A stretch of DNA of 64,000 bases from Gryllotalpicola ginsengisoli DSM 22003 (GCF_000419445.1 NZ_AULK01000002.1:186001-250000); one strand, 5' to 3'. Counted from the stretch's first letter, positions 12,695-22,873 are shown. The notes: a model not told the origin generated them from the letters alone. A program made the numbers and translations.

Positions 12695-12725
12695 GGGCAC
12701 ACGTTTTCGGGGAAAACCGCAGCCC
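12695..12725. terminator. Hairpin GTTTTC-GGG-GAAAAC within outer GGGC/GCCC arms
   Basis: The inner stem at 12703-12717 is a perfect 6 bp arm with a 3-base loop, nested in a 4 bp outer stem. It lies 55 bases beyond the end of the leftward DUF58 gene and after the possible 40-residue gene, so it may terminate transcripts from either side. It is unusually AT-rich for the window. Confidence 0.55.
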
Positions 12726-12780
12726 TACCGCGCATGCACCGCGTTCGCGCCCCGCCCGCTCGCCCCCCTCTCGCCGGCGG

Positions 12781-14133
12781 CTACAGCCGCCCGGCCGCCT
12801 TGAGCGCGAGGTACGCGTCGGTCACGGCCGGCGGCAGCTGCTCGGGCGTGCCGGTGACCACGTGCGCGCCGAGGCCGCGCACCGCGTCGGCCAGGCGGCG
12901 GGTGTCGAGCAGGGCCCGCTCGGCGGCGGCGGCGCGGTAGGTCTCGGCGCGGTCGTCGAGGTGCCCGGTCGCCTCGGCGACCGCCGGGTCGGTGACGGAT
13001 GCCACGAGCACGGTGTGCTTCGCCGTCAGCTGCGGGAGCACCGCCAGCAGCCCCCGCGCCGAGCCGATCGAGTCGAGCGAGGTCAGCAGCACGACGAGGG
13101 CCCGCTGGCTGGACAGCGCGCGCACCTGGCCGGGGATCGCGGTCCAGTCCATCTCGAGCAGCTCGGGCTCGACGTCGGCGAGGGCGTCGACCTCGCGCGA
13201 GAGCAGCTCGGCGCCGGAGGCGGCGTGCACCCGGGCGCGCACCCGGCGGTCGAAGGCGAGCAGGTCGACCCGGTCGCCGGCCCGGTCGGCGATCACCGAC
13301 AGCAGCAGGCTCGCCTCGATCGCGGTGTCGAAGCGCGGCTCGTCGGCGATGCGGGCGGCGGCCGTGCGGCTCGAGTCGAGCACGAGGATGACCCGCCGGT
13401 CGCGCTCCGGCCGCCAGGTGCGCACGACCAGGCGCGGGATCGTGGCGGTGGTGCCCGCGCCGATCGGCTGCTCGCCGCGCCTCGCCGTGGCGCGCCAGTC
13501 GATGGACCTGACGTCGTCGCCGCGCACGTACTCGCGCAGCGAGTCGAACTCGGTGCCCTGGCCGCGCACCATCACCGAGGTGCGCCCGTCGAGCTCGCGC
13601 AGGCGGGCGAGGCGCGAGGGCACATGCTTGCGGGAGTGGAAGGGCGGCAGCACCCGCAGCCGGCCCGGCGCGGCGAGCGTCGCCTGCCGGCCGGCGAGCC
13701 CGAGCGGGCCGAGGGAGCGCACGGTGACCTGCCGGGTGTGCCGTTCGCCGCGGCGCGTCGGGGTGAGGGTGAGCACGACGGCCCGCCGCTCGCCGGGCGG
13801 CACGCGCACGAGCGGCCGCTCCGGGGGCGCTCCGGCGGAGGGCTGCCAGCCGTCGCGGACGCGGGCGCGCAGCATCCGTCGCCCCACGTTGCGCACGAAG
13901 AGCGTCGAGATCGCCGACTCGGACAGGCGCACGCGCGGCGGCAGCTCGCGCTCGAGCGCGACGGCGCGCGGCGAGCCAGCGAGCAGCCCGTCGACGGTGG
14001 CGAGCAGTGCGCACAGCACGACCCAGGCGCCGAGCGCGGCGAACGCGGCCCCCGCCCCGGCGAGGCTGCCGAACAGCACGACCGGCACGACCCCGATCGC
14101 GAGCAGCAGCGTGAAGCGGCCGGTCAGCACCAT
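12781..14133 (-). CDS. DUF58 domain protein with membrane anchor
   Basis: 450 residues. Two hydrophobic segments occupy about residues 5-50. A beta-rich middle region is followed by the DUF58 signature 'EFDSLREYVRGDDVRSIDWRATARRGE' at about residue 200 and a von Willebrand A-like domain starting 'RRVILVLDSSRTAAA' (a DxS metal-site motif) and running to about residue 420. DUF58 proteins pair with MoxR-type ATPases encoded beside them; the pair is thought to act as a chaperone or envelope-stress module. It is the last gene of a five-gene leftward operon, 13 bases after the MoxR stop. Confidence 0.87.
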   Translation of the reverse strand: MVLTGRFTLLLAIGVVPVVLFGSLAGAGAAFAALGAWVVLCALLATVDGLLAGSPRAVALERELPPRVRLSESAISTLFVRNVGRRMLRARVRDGWQPSAGAPPERPLVRVPPGERRAVVLTLTPTRRGERHTRQVTVRSLGPLGLAGRQATLAAPGRLRVLPPFHSRKHVPSRLARLRELDGRTSVMVRGQGTEFDSLREYVRGDDVRSIDWRATARRGEQPIGAGTTATIPRLVVRTWRPERDRRVILVLDSSRTAAARIADEPRFDTAIEASLLLSVIADRAGDRVDLLAFDRRVRARVHAASGAELLSREVDALADVEPELLEMDWTAIPGQVRALSSQRALVVLLTSLDSIGSARGLLAVLPQLTAKHTVLVASVTDPAVAEATGHLDDRAETYRAAAAERALLDTRRLADAVRGLGAHVVTGTPEQLPPAVTDAYLALKAAGRL

Positions 14134-14146
14134 GGAAGAGCGCCCA

Positions 14147-15109
<963 letters not shown>

Positions 15110-15140
15110 CGCTGCCATTCTTCTCGTGGTCGGGGACGGT

Positions 15141-16175
15141 TCAGGAGGCGGGTCGGGCGGGTCGGTCGGGCACGCCGGCGCGCACGGATGCCTCGAACTC
15201 CTGCAACTCGCGGGCGAGGTGCACCAGCTCGCCGTCGCCCCGCGGCACCCGCTCGACGAGCAGCGCGCGCACCTCGGCCACCGGCCGGCGTGCGGCGGCC
15301 GCGGCGGAGGCGGCCACGTCGTCGACGCGCGCCGCGGGGCCGAGGCCCAGCAGGCCGGCCAGACGGGCGACGGCGCCCATGCGCAGCGCGTCGAGCGCGT
15401 GCAGCCTCGCATCGCTGCGCTGGTAGAGGCGCGCCCGGCCCTCGAGGGTCTCGCCCGCCGGGACCACGACGGGCAGGTCCTCGACGACGAGCGGCCCGAA
15501 GCGGCGGCCGCGCCACAGCGCGGCGGCGACCGTCACCAGCACGGCGAGCAGGATCACCGGCGTGACCCAGCCAGGCGCGAGGTCGGCGATGGTGGTCGGT
15601 TCGGTGCCCGCCGGCAGGTCGGCGGCTCCGGGCGTGTACCAGATCAGGGTCGAGGTGCCGCCGAGCAGACGGATGGCGCTGCCGGCGTTCGCCCCCTCGA
15701 GGATGTGCCCGTTCTCCAGCGGCTCGGCCGAGGAGATCACCGCGACGTCGCGCCCGGCCTCCTGCAGTTGCTCGGCGTAGCCGGAGGGTGGGGCGATCAG
15801 CACGGTGCGCGCCGACAGCTCGGATTCGGCGGCGAGCCGGTCGGCGTCGATCAGCCGGTTCGGGTCGTACAGGGCGAGCGTGACCTGGCCGGATTCGGCG
15901 GCGAGCGCCGCGCGGCGAGCCTGTGCGAAGGAGGACGCCTCCTCGACGTCGACGCCGTGCCGGCGCAGCACCTGCAGCAGCGCCTTCGCGCCCGTCGGGC
16001 TCGAGCTCTCCGGGTCGAGCGTGGGCCGCGCCGAATCGGCGCCGAGGCTCGCCAGCAGCAGGAGCACGACCACGGTGACCACGGCGATCGCCGCGGCGAT
16101 GAGCCAGCCGCGGCCGCGCCGCGCGCGCTGCCGCAGGGTCGGGGTGAGCGGGGCTGCGGCATCCGTCGCGGTCAC
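15141..16175 (-). CDS. DUF4350 domain membrane protein
   Basis: 344 residues. The GTG at 16175 overlaps the stop of the preceding gene (GTGA). A transmembrane helix at about residues 24-43 is followed by an extracytoplasmic DUF4350 region with 'SSSPTGAKALLQVLRRHGVDVEEA', which resembles glutamine-amidotransferase-like folds, and 'TLIWYTPGAADL'. A second membrane helix lies near 210-230 and a cytoplasmic C-terminal region of about 110 residues follows. Function is unknown, but DUF4350 consistently sits between DUF4129 and MoxR in actinobacteria, so it is probably part of the same envelope module. Confidence 0.82.
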   Translation of the reverse strand: MTATDAAAPLTPTLRQRARRGRGWLIAAAIAVVTVVVLLLLASLGADSARPTLDPESSSPTGAKALLQVLRRHGVDVEEASSFAQARRAALAAESGQVTLALYDPNRLIDADRLAAESELSARTVLIAPPSGYAEQLQEAGRDVAVISSAEPLENGHILEGANAGSAIRLLGGTSTLIWYTPGAADLPAGTEPTTIADLAPGWVTPVILLAVLVTVAAALWRGRRFGPLVVEDLPVVVPAGETLEGRARLYQRSDARLHALDALRMGAVARLAGLLGLGPAARVDDVAASAAAAARRPVAEVRALLVERVPRGDGELVHLARELQEFEASVRAGVPDRPARPAS

Positions 16176-16822
16176 GCGTGCGCCGCCTCGAGGACGGGGG
16201 TCGCCTGCGCGAGCCGCGCGTCGAGCTCGCGCAGCCTGGCGTGGTCGGCCTCGGATTGGGCGCGGCCGAGGTAGCGGGCCCGGTCGAAGGTGTCGGCGGC
16301 GTCGCGCAGCGCCGCGGCCTCGACGGGGAAGGCGGGGGCGGCCTGCCGGCCGACCTCGTGGGCGGTCGTGCCGGGGCGCAACCGGATGACGGTGCGTTCG
16401 TCGAGCGACTGCGCGATCGCGCGGAAGCGCTCGATGACGGCGAGGGTCCAGTCGCCGGCGGAGGCGGCGGCGTCGGCGGCCGCCCGCAACTCGGCCGCCG
16501 AGCGGCTGTCGGCCACGGCGCCGGAGAACGGGCGGACGGCACGCCGCCCGAGCCGCGGCATGCCGTAGGCGACGAACGCCGCCACGAGCAGGCCGACCAC
16601 GACCACCGCCGCGGCGACCGCAAGCCAGCCGGCCGAGGCGTGGCCCCCGCCGGGCAGCTGCAGCGACTCGAACCAGTCCTTGACGCGCTGGCTGAGCAGG
16701 TCGAACCAGGTCGGCCGCGCCGCCTGGTATTCGGGCTTGGAGAGCTCGTCGCCGAGCCACCGCCGCGCGGTATCGTCGTCGGGGGTGAGCGGCGGTGCGT
16801 CGGCCGCGAGGCGCACGATCAT
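16172..16822 (-). CDS. DUF4129 domain protein
   Basis: 216 residues. 'LGDELSKPEYQAARPTWFD' is followed by a membrane helix at about residues 64-86 and a C-terminal DUF4129 domain of some 110 residues with 'AIERFRAIAQSLDERTVIRLRPGTTAHEVGRQA' style helices (the visible wording is AVIERFRAIAQSLDERTVI). The family resembles the C-terminal part of transglutaminase-like membrane proteins, but no catalytic triad is present here. The ATG at 16822 overlaps the upstream gene's stop (ATGA) and the downstream start overlaps in turn, so translation of three genes is likely coupled. Confidence 0.82.
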   Translation of the reverse strand: MIVRLAADAPPLTPDDDTARRWLGDELSKPEYQAARPTWFDLLSQRVKDWFESLQLPGGGHASAGWLAVAAAVVVVGLLVAAFVAYGMPRLGRRAVRPFSGAVADSRSAAELRAAADAAASAGDWTLAVIERFRAIAQSLDERTVIRLRPGTTAHEVGRQAAPAFPVEAAALRDAADTFDRARYLGRAQSEADHARLRELDARLAQATPVLEAAHA

Positions 16823-17940
16823 GCCGTGGGGTGCGGGCGGCTCGAGAAGTCGGGGGCGGCGAACGGGTCGCCGACGGGGCGGCCGGCCTGGCGGTCTTCG
16901 AGGTGCCGGGCCAGCACGAGGTCGAGGCCCTCCCGGCGCATCCGCTGGTCGACGTAGCAGACGCCCGCCGCACCGGCCTGCACGATCGCGGTGACGGTGC
17001 CGATGACGAAGCTGACCAGGTACACCAGCACGGTCGACCCGATGGCGAGGCCGGTCTGGGTGCCGCCGCCCGACGAGTCGCCGAGCGGGAACACCAGCCC
17101 CAGCGCGACCTCGTACAGCATGGTGAGCGGGAACTGCACGATCTGCGCCGCGACGGCGCACATCGCGATGACGAGGAACTGGGCGCCGAAGACGCGCCAG
17201 AAGCCGCCGCGGGTGAGCTGCCACGAGCGCGAGATGCCGCTGCGCACCCCGGCCCGCTCGAGCATGATGGCGCCCGGGGTGAGCGAGGTGCGGCCCCACA
17301 GCCACGCGGCGAGCACGGCCGCGCCGGCGCCGCCGATCAGGCCGATGATCACGCCGAGGGCGATCAGCACCCCGCCGCCGCCACCGCCGGCCTGCGCGCC
17401 GGGCACGACGAGCGCCGCCACGAGGGCGGCGAGCACCAGGAACAGCAGCAGGAGACCCCCGGACAGCAGCGCCAGGTACCCGATGAGGGCCCAGCGGCGG
17501 CCCCGCGTCGCCCGCCACAGCTGCCCCGCGCGCGGCGTGAGCCCGAGGGTGCCGTTGGCGACCTCGATCACGACGATGCCCTGCAGCAGCCCGCTGCCGA
17601 TCACGCTGATCGCGATGGCGATGATCGCCGCGACGACGACGAGGCCCACCCCGCCCGCGACGATGGCGTCGGTGTCGTCGGCGGTGGCGTGCGAGACCCG
17701 CTCGGCGAAGACCACCGCCGCCCCGCCGACGATGGCGGCGGCGGCGATGCTGACGACCGCCTGGATGAGCGCGGCCGGCCAGAACAGTGCTCGCAGGTTG
17801 CGGCGCAGCAGCTGGAACGGGGCGGCCAGCAGCTGCCCGAAGGTCAGGGGGCGCAGGGGGAGCAGACCCGGCCGGGGCGGCGGCGCCCATGCCGGGCCGG
17901 ACCCGTATTGGGGGCGCTGCCACGCGGTCGGATCGCTCAC
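16819..17940 (-). CDS. Multi-pass membrane protein of the MoxR/DUF4129 operon
   Basis: 373 residues. After a Pro-rich N-terminus ('SDPTAWQRPQYGSGPAWAPP') come six to seven hydrophobic segments with the recurring phrases 'LTFGQLLAAPFQLLRRN', 'RAGQLWRATRGRRWALIGY' and 'SRSWQLTRGGFWRVFGAQFL'. This resembles the membrane domain of glycerophosphoryl diester phosphodiesterase-type proteins (YciC/DUF975-like), but no phosphodiesterase catalytic domain is present. It is the first gene of the operon. The GTG at 17940 lies 7 bases after a TAGGTT -10 box (17948-17953, minus strand), which decides this start over longer upstream frames. Confidence 0.78.
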   Translation of the reverse strand: MSDPTAWQRPQYGSGPAWAPPPRPGLLPLRPLTFGQLLAAPFQLLRRNLRALFWPAALIQAVVSIAAAAIVGGAAVVFAERVSHATADDTDAIVAGGVGLVVVAAIIAIAISVIGSGLLQGIVVIEVANGTLGLTPRAGQLWRATRGRRWALIGYLALLSGGLLLLFLVLAALVAALVVPGAQAGGGGGGVLIALGVIIGLIGGAGAAVLAAWLWGRTSLTPGAIMLERAGVRSGISRSWQLTRGGFWRVFGAQFLVIAMCAVAAQIVQFPLTMLYEVALGLVFPLGDSSGGGTQTGLAIGSTVLVYLVSFVIGTVTAIVQAGAAGVCYVDQRMRREGLDLVLARHLEDRQAGRPVGDPFAAPDFSSRPHPTA

Positions 17941-17947
17941 ACCCACT

Positions 17948-17953
17948 AACCTA
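17948..17953 (-). promoter_or_regulatory. -10 box TAGGTT for the leaderless MoxR-operon promoter
   Basis: TAGGTT on the minus strand, 7 bases before the GTG start. No ribosome-binding site can fit between them. The divergent mtrA start is 62 bases away, so this short region must hold both promoters. Confidence 0.6.
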
Positions 17954-18002
17954 GAGGCCAGCGCAGGATGAGCGTCGTTTTCTGTGTGGATCTGGGGATG
18001 AA

Positions 18003-18686
18003 GTGAGCACACGCGTACTCGTGGTCGACGACGACACGGCACTCGCCGAGATGATCGGCATCGTGCTGCGGTCGGAGGGCATCGACCCGGTGTTCTGCGC
18101 CGACGGCTCCCAGGCGCTCGACGTGTTCCGCCAGACCACCCCCGACCTGGTGCTGCTCGACCTGATGCTGCCGGGCGTCGACGGCATCGAGGTGTGCAGC
18201 CGCATCCGCGCCGAGTCGGGCACGCCGATCATCATGCTGACCGCCAAGTCGGACACCGCCGACGTCGTGCGGGGCCTCGAGTCCGGCGCCGACGACTACA
18301 TGGTCAAGCCGTTCAACCCCAAAGAACTGGTGGCACGGATGCGCGCCCGGCTGCGCCCCGCCCAGTCGGCGCAGCAGACCACCACGGTGCGCGTCGGCGA
18401 CCTGGTCATGGACGTCGCCGCGCACGAGGTGCGCCGCGGCGACGAGCGCATCAACCTCACCCCGCTCGAGTTCGACCTGCTGCTCGCGCTCGCGAGCAAG
18501 CCGCAGCAGGTGTTCACCCGCGAGATGCTGCTCGAGCAGGTCTGGGGCTACCACTACAAGGCCGACACGCGGCTCGTGAATGTGCACGTGCAGCGGCTGC
18601 GGGCGAAGGTCGAGCACGACCCCGACAACCCCAAGATCGTGATGACCGTGCGCGGGGTCGGCTACCGCGCAGGCAGCACGGCTTAA
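18003..18686 (+). CDS. mtrA: Two-component response regulator MtrA
   Basis: 227 residues, OmpR/PhoB family. In the receiver domain the acidic pocket is Asp9-Asp10, the phospho-acceptor Asp53 ('LVLLDLMLPGVDG'), with Thr80 and Lys102. The winged-helix DNA-binding domain occupies about residues 130-225, including 'INLTPLEFDLLLALASKPQQVFTREMLL' style helices and 'LVNVHVQRLRAKVEHDP'. The sequence and the order mtrA-mtrB-lpqB identify the essential actinobacterial regulator of cell division and envelope genes. The GTG at 18003 is preceded by GGGGATGAA; the start is 62 bases from the divergent MoxR operon. Confidence 0.96.
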   Translation: MSTRVLVVDDDTALAEMIGIVLRSEGIDPVFCADGSQALDVFRQTTPDLVLLDLMLPGVDGIEVCSRIRAESGTPIIMLTAKSDTADVVRGLESGADDYMVKPFNPKELVARMRARLRPAQSAQQTTTVRVGDLVMDVAAHEVRRGDERINLTPLEFDLLLALASKPQQVFTREMLLEQVWGYHYKADTRLVNVHVQRLRAKVEHDPDNPKIVMTVRGVGYRAGSTA

Positions 18687-18695
18687 TCTCCCCCC

Positions 18696-20309
18696 ATGAC
18701 CATCGCGGCGCTTCGATCCCCGGCGGCGCTGCTGCGCCGGCCGGCCGAGTGGCCGCGCGCCGCCGCGCGCATGTGGCGGCGCTCCCTGCAGTTCCGCACC
18801 GTGCTGATCACGGTCCTGCTCTCCGGCGTGGCCATCCTGATCACGGGCCTCGTGGTGTCCTACTCGGTCGGCAACGACCTGTACCAGTCCCGCCTCGAGC
18901 AGGCGCTGCGCGACGCGGCGCGCGCGCAGAACCAGGTGCAGTCCAGCCTCGACGCCACCGACTCCAGCGACCCGGCGACCCTGCTGGGCCTCGGCCTGAC
19001 GGTGCAGACGGTCGTGCAGGGCGCCTCCAGCAGCCGCATCATGGCGTTCATCCGCGTGCCCGGGCAGACCCCCGACGCGGCCGCCCCGACCGACTACACC
19101 GTGGGCATCCCGCAGGACCTGATCAGCTCCGAGCTGGCCGCGCGGGTCGACGCCCACCCCGGCACCCTGTTCTCGCAGCCCGTCGCGCTGCCGTACTCCG
19201 CAGGCAACCCGCCGGTGACGCATCCGGGCGTGCTGGTCGGCACGCAGGTGACCCTGCCCACGGCGGGTGCATACGAGCTGTATCTCGGCTACGACCTCTC
19301 CGACTCGGAGCAGACCCTGCAGTTCGTGCAGCGCACCCTGCTGCTGGCCGGCGCCGCGCTCGTGGTGCTGATCGGCGCGCTCACCTACGTCGTGGTGCGC
19401 TTCGTGGTGGCGCCCATCCAGCTCGCGGCCGCCACCAGCCGGCGCCTCGCCGCCGGCGACCTCGAGGTGCGCCTGCCCGAGGAGGGGCAGGACGTGCTGG
19501 CGAGTCTCGCCCGCTCGTTCAACGCCATGGCCGACAGCCTGCAGCGCCAGATCACGCAGCTGGCGACCCTGTCGCAGCTGCAGCAGCGCTTCGTCTCCGA
19601 CGTCTCCCACGAGTTGCGCACGCCGCTGACGACCATCCGCCTCGCATCCGATCACCTCTACGACCGCAAAGACGAATTCGACGACGTCACCGCCCGCACC
19701 GCCGAGCTGCTGCACACCCAGGTCGAGCGCTTCGACCTGCTGCTGTCCGATCTGCTCGAGATCAGCCGCTACGACGCCGGATCGGTCGCGCTCGAGCTCG
19801 AGCCGTCGAGCCTGGTGCGCCTCGCCGAGGAGGTCATCGACGAGTTCGCCCCGCTCGCCCGCGCGCACGGCACCGAGCTGCGCCTGCGCGCGCCCGGCGG
19901 CTACGCCGAGGTGCCCATGGACGCGCGCCGGGTGCGCCGCATCGTGCGCAACCTGATCGGCAACGCGATCGAGCACGGCGAGGGCCGGCCGATCGACGTC
20001 ATCGTCGACAGCAACCCGACCGCAGTGGCCCTGGCCGTGCGCGACCGCGGCATCGGCATGAGCGAGGCCGACCTCGGCCACGTCTTCGACCGGTTCTGGC
20101 GCGGCGACCCCTCCCGGCAGCGCACCATCGGCGGCACGGGGCTCGGGCTCGCGATCTCGCAGGAGGACGCCGCCATCCACGGCGGCCGCATCGACGTCTG
20201 GTCGCAGCCGGGCGAGGGTTCCTGCTTCCGGCTCACCTTGCCGCGCGGCCGGGCGGCCGTCGAAGGGTCGCCGATCCCGCTGCCGCCGCGGACGCAGGAG
20301 GTGGCGTGA
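18696..20309 (+). CDS. mtrB: Sensor histidine kinase MtrB
   Basis: 537 residues. Membrane helices at about 35-57 and 215-237 bracket an extracytoplasmic sensor of about 155 residues. A HAMP linker follows ('VVAPIQLAAATSRRLAAGDL'), then the phosphorylated His305 in 'RFVSDVSHELRTPLTTIRLA', and the ATP-binding domain with N-box 'IVRNLIGNAIEHGEG', G1 'VRDRGIGMS' and G2 'GGTGLGLAIS'. The immediate upstream sequence is a run of C with no Shine-Dalgarno, but TAATCT (18684-18689), overlapping the mtrA stop TAA, lies 6 bases before the ATG. This points to a leaderless internal promoter in addition to read-through from mtrA. Confidence 0.95.
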   Translation: MTIAALRSPAALLRRPAEWPRAAARMWRRSLQFRTVLITVLLSGVAILITGLVVSYSVGNDLYQSRLEQALRDAARAQNQVQSSLDATDSSDPATLLGLGLTVQTVVQGASSSRIMAFIRVPGQTPDAAAPTDYTVGIPQDLISSELAARVDAHPGTLFSQPVALPYSAGNPPVTHPGVLVGTQVTLPTAGAYELYLGYDLSDSEQTLQFVQRTLLLAGAALVVLIGALTYVVVRFVVAPIQLAAATSRRLAAGDLEVRLPEEGQDVLASLARSFNAMADSLQRQITQLATLSQLQQRFVSDVSHELRTPLTTIRLASDHLYDRKDEFDDVTARTAELLHTQVERFDLLLSDLLEISRYDAGSVALELEPSSLVRLAEEVIDEFAPLARAHGTELRLRAPGGYAEVPMDARRVRRIVRNLIGNAIEHGEGRPIDVIVDSNPTAVALAVRDRGIGMSEADLGHVFDRFWRGDPSRQRTIGGTGLGLAISQEDAAIHGGRIDVWSQPGEGSCFRLTLPRGRAAVEGSPIPLPPRTQEVA

Positions 20310-22033
20310 TGCGGCGAGAGACGATGAGACGGATGCTGCGCGCGCTCGCCGCGGCCTGCGCCGCGGCGGTGCTGCTCGCCGGCTGCGCCTCCATCCCGCG
20401 CTCGGGCCCGGTCGCCGAGGGCGGCAAGGCCGCCTCGCAGGACGACGGCTTCGGCCAGATCGACTACCACCCCTCCAGCCCGGTCGCGGGGGAGACCCAG
20501 GCCGAGGTGCTCAGCGGATTCATCGCGGCCGCAGTCAGCCCCGACAACGGCTACCAGATCGCCCGCGAGTACCTGGCGAGCTCCTTCGCGAGCCAGTGGA
20601 ACCCCGACGCATCCGTCACCGTCGACCGCGGCACGGGCCGCGACGACCCGACCCGCGTGAACTCGACCCAGCTCACCCTCGACGTCGAGCCGGTGGCCTT
20701 CGTCGACCAGGCCGGCAACTACCTCACGGCCGACTCGCACGCCCCCATCCCGCTGCAGTACTCCTTCACGAAGGAGGACGGCCAGTGGCGCATCTCGAAG
20801 GCGCCCGACGGCATCGTCATCGACTCGAACCGGTTCCAGACCGTCTTCAGCCCGCAGACGCTCTACTTCTACAGCGCCGACTTCCGCTACCTGGTGCCCG
20901 ACGAGCGCTGGTTCCCGGCGACCCGCGCATCGTTGTCGACGCGCGTGGTGAAGGCGCTGCTGGCCGGCCCCTCCGAGTGGTTGAAGGAGGCCGTCGCGAC
21001 GGCGTTCCCCAGCGGCACGCAGCTGGTCAGCGGCTCGGTGCCGGTGCAGGACGGCACGGCCATGGTCGACCTCAACTCGGCTGCGGGCAGCGCCGACTCG
21101 GCCACGCTGGACCGCATGGACGAACAGCTCACCGAGAGCCTGAGCGGGGCCGGATCGGTGACCGACGTGCAGCTCTCGATCGCCGGAGTGGATCGCCCGT
21201 CCGGCGCGCCGAGCGCGACCGGCGCCGTGCACGACCCGGCGGTCAACGTGAACCCGCTCGTCCTGCAGGGCGGGAAGTTCGGATTCCTCACCAGCGGCAA
21301 GGTCTCCACCTCGCTCGAGGCGGTGGGCGGCAAGATCGCGTCGCTGAAGCCGAGCGCCGTGAGCGTCACGGCCGACGGCAGCGCCGCCGCCGTCAAGGCG
21401 AAGCAGGGTGTGTACGCCATCAACGCGCAGGCGGCCTCGCCCGTGCTGGTCGACGACCGCACCGGTCTCATCGCCCCGTCCGTCGACAACCGCGGCGCCG
21501 TATGGTCCGCGACCGCCTCGCCGGACGCGGCGATCCACGTCGCCTACCCCGACGGCACGACGGTCGACCTCGACCCGGCCTGGAGCAACGCGCGGACGCT
21601 GATCTCCTTCGGCATCTCCCGCGACGGCACCCGCCTCGCGGCGCTGGTGCGCACCACCGACGGGCAGAGCCACGTCATGGTGGCCGGCATCGCGCGCAAC
21701 AGCGACGGGCGGCCGACGGGGATCGGCGAACCGGTCGACCTCGGCAACGTCGGACTCAGCGAGGGGCTGTCGCTCGCCTGGACCGACGAGCTCACCGTCG
21801 TCGTGCTCGGCAACGCGCCCGGCGGCGGCACGGCCATCGTCTCCCAGTCGATCGGCGGCACCCGGTCCACCACCAGCGGCCCGTCGGGCGGGGTCACCGT
21901 CGCGGGCGGCAACCCGGCCTCGCAGTACTGGGTGCTCACCTCGGGCGGCGACCTCGAGACGCCCGCAGGAAACGGCTGGCAGAGCGCCGCCGACAAGGTG
22001 ACGGTGCTCGCGGTGCAGCAGGGTCGCGGCTGA
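20309..22033 (+). CDS. lpqB: Lipoprotein LpqB
   Basis: 574 residues. A signal peptide with lipobox LLAGC places the lipidated Cys at residue 26. A GerMN-like domain follows at about residues 190-300 ('VVKALLAGPSEWLKEAVATAFPSG', 'GTAMVDLNSAAGSAD'), then a beta-propeller-like C-terminal half. LpqB is an extracytoplasmic partner of MtrB that modulates MtrAB signalling. The ATG overlaps the mtrB stop by one base (TGATG), so translation is coupled. Confidence 0.95.
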   Translation: MRRETMRRMLRALAAACAAAVLLAGCASIPRSGPVAEGGKAASQDDGFGQIDYHPSSPVAGETQAEVLSGFIAAAVSPDNGYQIAREYLASSFASQWNPDASVTVDRGTGRDDPTRVNSTQLTLDVEPVAFVDQAGNYLTADSHAPIPLQYSFTKEDGQWRISKAPDGIVIDSNRFQTVFSPQTLYFYSADFRYLVPDERWFPATRASLSTRVVKALLAGPSEWLKEAVATAFPSGTQLVSGSVPVQDGTAMVDLNSAAGSADSATLDRMDEQLTESLSGAGSVTDVQLSIAGVDRPSGAPSATGAVHDPAVNVNPLVLQGGKFGFLTSGKVSTSLEAVGGKIASLKPSAVSVTADGSAAAVKAKQGVYAINAQAASPVLVDDRTGLIAPSVDNRGAVWSATASPDAAIHVAYPDGTTVDLDPAWSNARTLISFGISRDGTRLAALVRTTDGQSHVMVAGIARNSDGRPTGIGEPVDLGNVGLSEGLSLAWTDELTVVVLGNAPGGGTAIVSQSIGGTRSTTSGPSGGVTVAGGNPASQYWVLTSGGDLETPAGNGWQSAADKVTVLAVQQGRG

Positions 22034-22094
22034 CCCTCCACAGGCGCGCCGGCCGGCGTCCACGCGCGGTCCCGCTCGGTGCAGGATCCTCGCC

Positions 22095-22844
22095 ATGGCC
22101 CTCCTCGACCGGTTTCCCCCGCGGGTGCGCGACGCCCTGCTGGACGCCTGGGCGGTGCTCGCCCCCACGCAGTGCGCCGGCTGCGGCGCGCCCGATCGGG
22201 CACTGTGCGCGGCCTGCCGCGGCGCGCTGCTGGCCGCCTCGCCCGCGCGCACCGAGCTGCCCCGCGGCGACGGCACCGCCCTGCCGGTCTGGTTCGCCGT
22301 CGAGTACGCCGGGGCGGCGCGGCAGGTGCTGCTGGCGTTCAAAGACGGCGGGCGCACGGATGCCGCATCCGCTCTCGCCCACGCGCTGCGCGCGGCCGTG
22401 CGCGCCGCACTGGCCGCCACGCCCCCCGCCGCGCGCGGCCGGGTCGAGCTCGCCGCGATCCCCTCGACGCGCGCCGCCCGCAGGCGGCGCGGCTACGACC
22501 ACGTGCGGCTGCTGCTCGCGCGAGCCGGCTACCGCGACAGCCGTCTGCTGCGCGCGGTGCGGAAGGCGGCCGACCAGGCCGCGCTCGGCGCCGACGCCCG
22601 GCGCGAGAACCGGCGCGGCTGGCTCGCCGCCCGTGGCCGGCCCCGGGGCCGCGCGGTGCTCGTCGTCGACGACATCGCCACGTCGGGGGCGACGCTGCTG
22701 GAAGCGGATCGCGCCCTGCGCGCCGCGGGCGCGACGGTGCTCGGCGCGGTCGTCGTGGCACGCACGAAACGCCGCATACCCCCACTGGAAACGAGCGGGA
22801 AACGCAGGGAAATCGTCCGTGACAACCTCGGTGAACGGGGCTAG
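22095..22844 (+). CDS. comF: ComF-family phosphoribosyltransferase-like protein
   Basis: 249 residues. An N-terminal zinc-ribbon-like segment 'QCAGCGAPDRALCAACRGAL' holds two CxxC pairs. The C-terminal PRTase fold carries the PRPP-binding motif 'AVLVVDDIATSGATLLEA'. Homologues support DNA uptake in competent bacteria, but in actinobacteria the role is uncertain. A CAGGAT box 7 bases before the ATG suggests a leaderless message. The comF stop codon TAG lies inside the -10 hexamer of the hpf promoter, so the two genes share sequence at this junction. Confidence 0.88.
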   Translation: MALLDRFPPRVRDALLDAWAVLAPTQCAGCGAPDRALCAACRGALLAASPARTELPRGDGTALPVWFAVEYAGAARQVLLAFKDGGRTDAASALAHALRAAVRAALAATPPAARGRVELAAIPSTRAARRRRGYDHVRLLLARAGYRDSRLLRAVRKAADQAALGADARRENRRGWLAARGRPRGRAVLVVDDIATSGATLLEADRALRAAGATVLGAVVVARTKRRIPPLETSGKRREIVRDNLGERG

Positions 22845-22847
22845 ATT
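22819..22847 (+). promoter_or_regulatory. hpf promoter: GTGACA-N17-TAGATT
   Basis: A close match to the housekeeping sigma consensus with ideal 17-base spacing, unusual in this GC-rich window. It overlaps the last codons and stop of comF. Transcription would start near 22854, leaving a leader of about 65 bases that contains a hairpin and a strong Shine-Dalgarno site. Confidence 0.75.
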
Positions 22848-22873
22848 CGACGGCACCAAGCAGGTGCGGATGA

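Noticed and set aside
12421-12735. Leftward open frame of about 104 codons upstream of furA
   Set aside because: It runs through the furA operator and has a composition like other antisense shadows; no ribosome-binding site.
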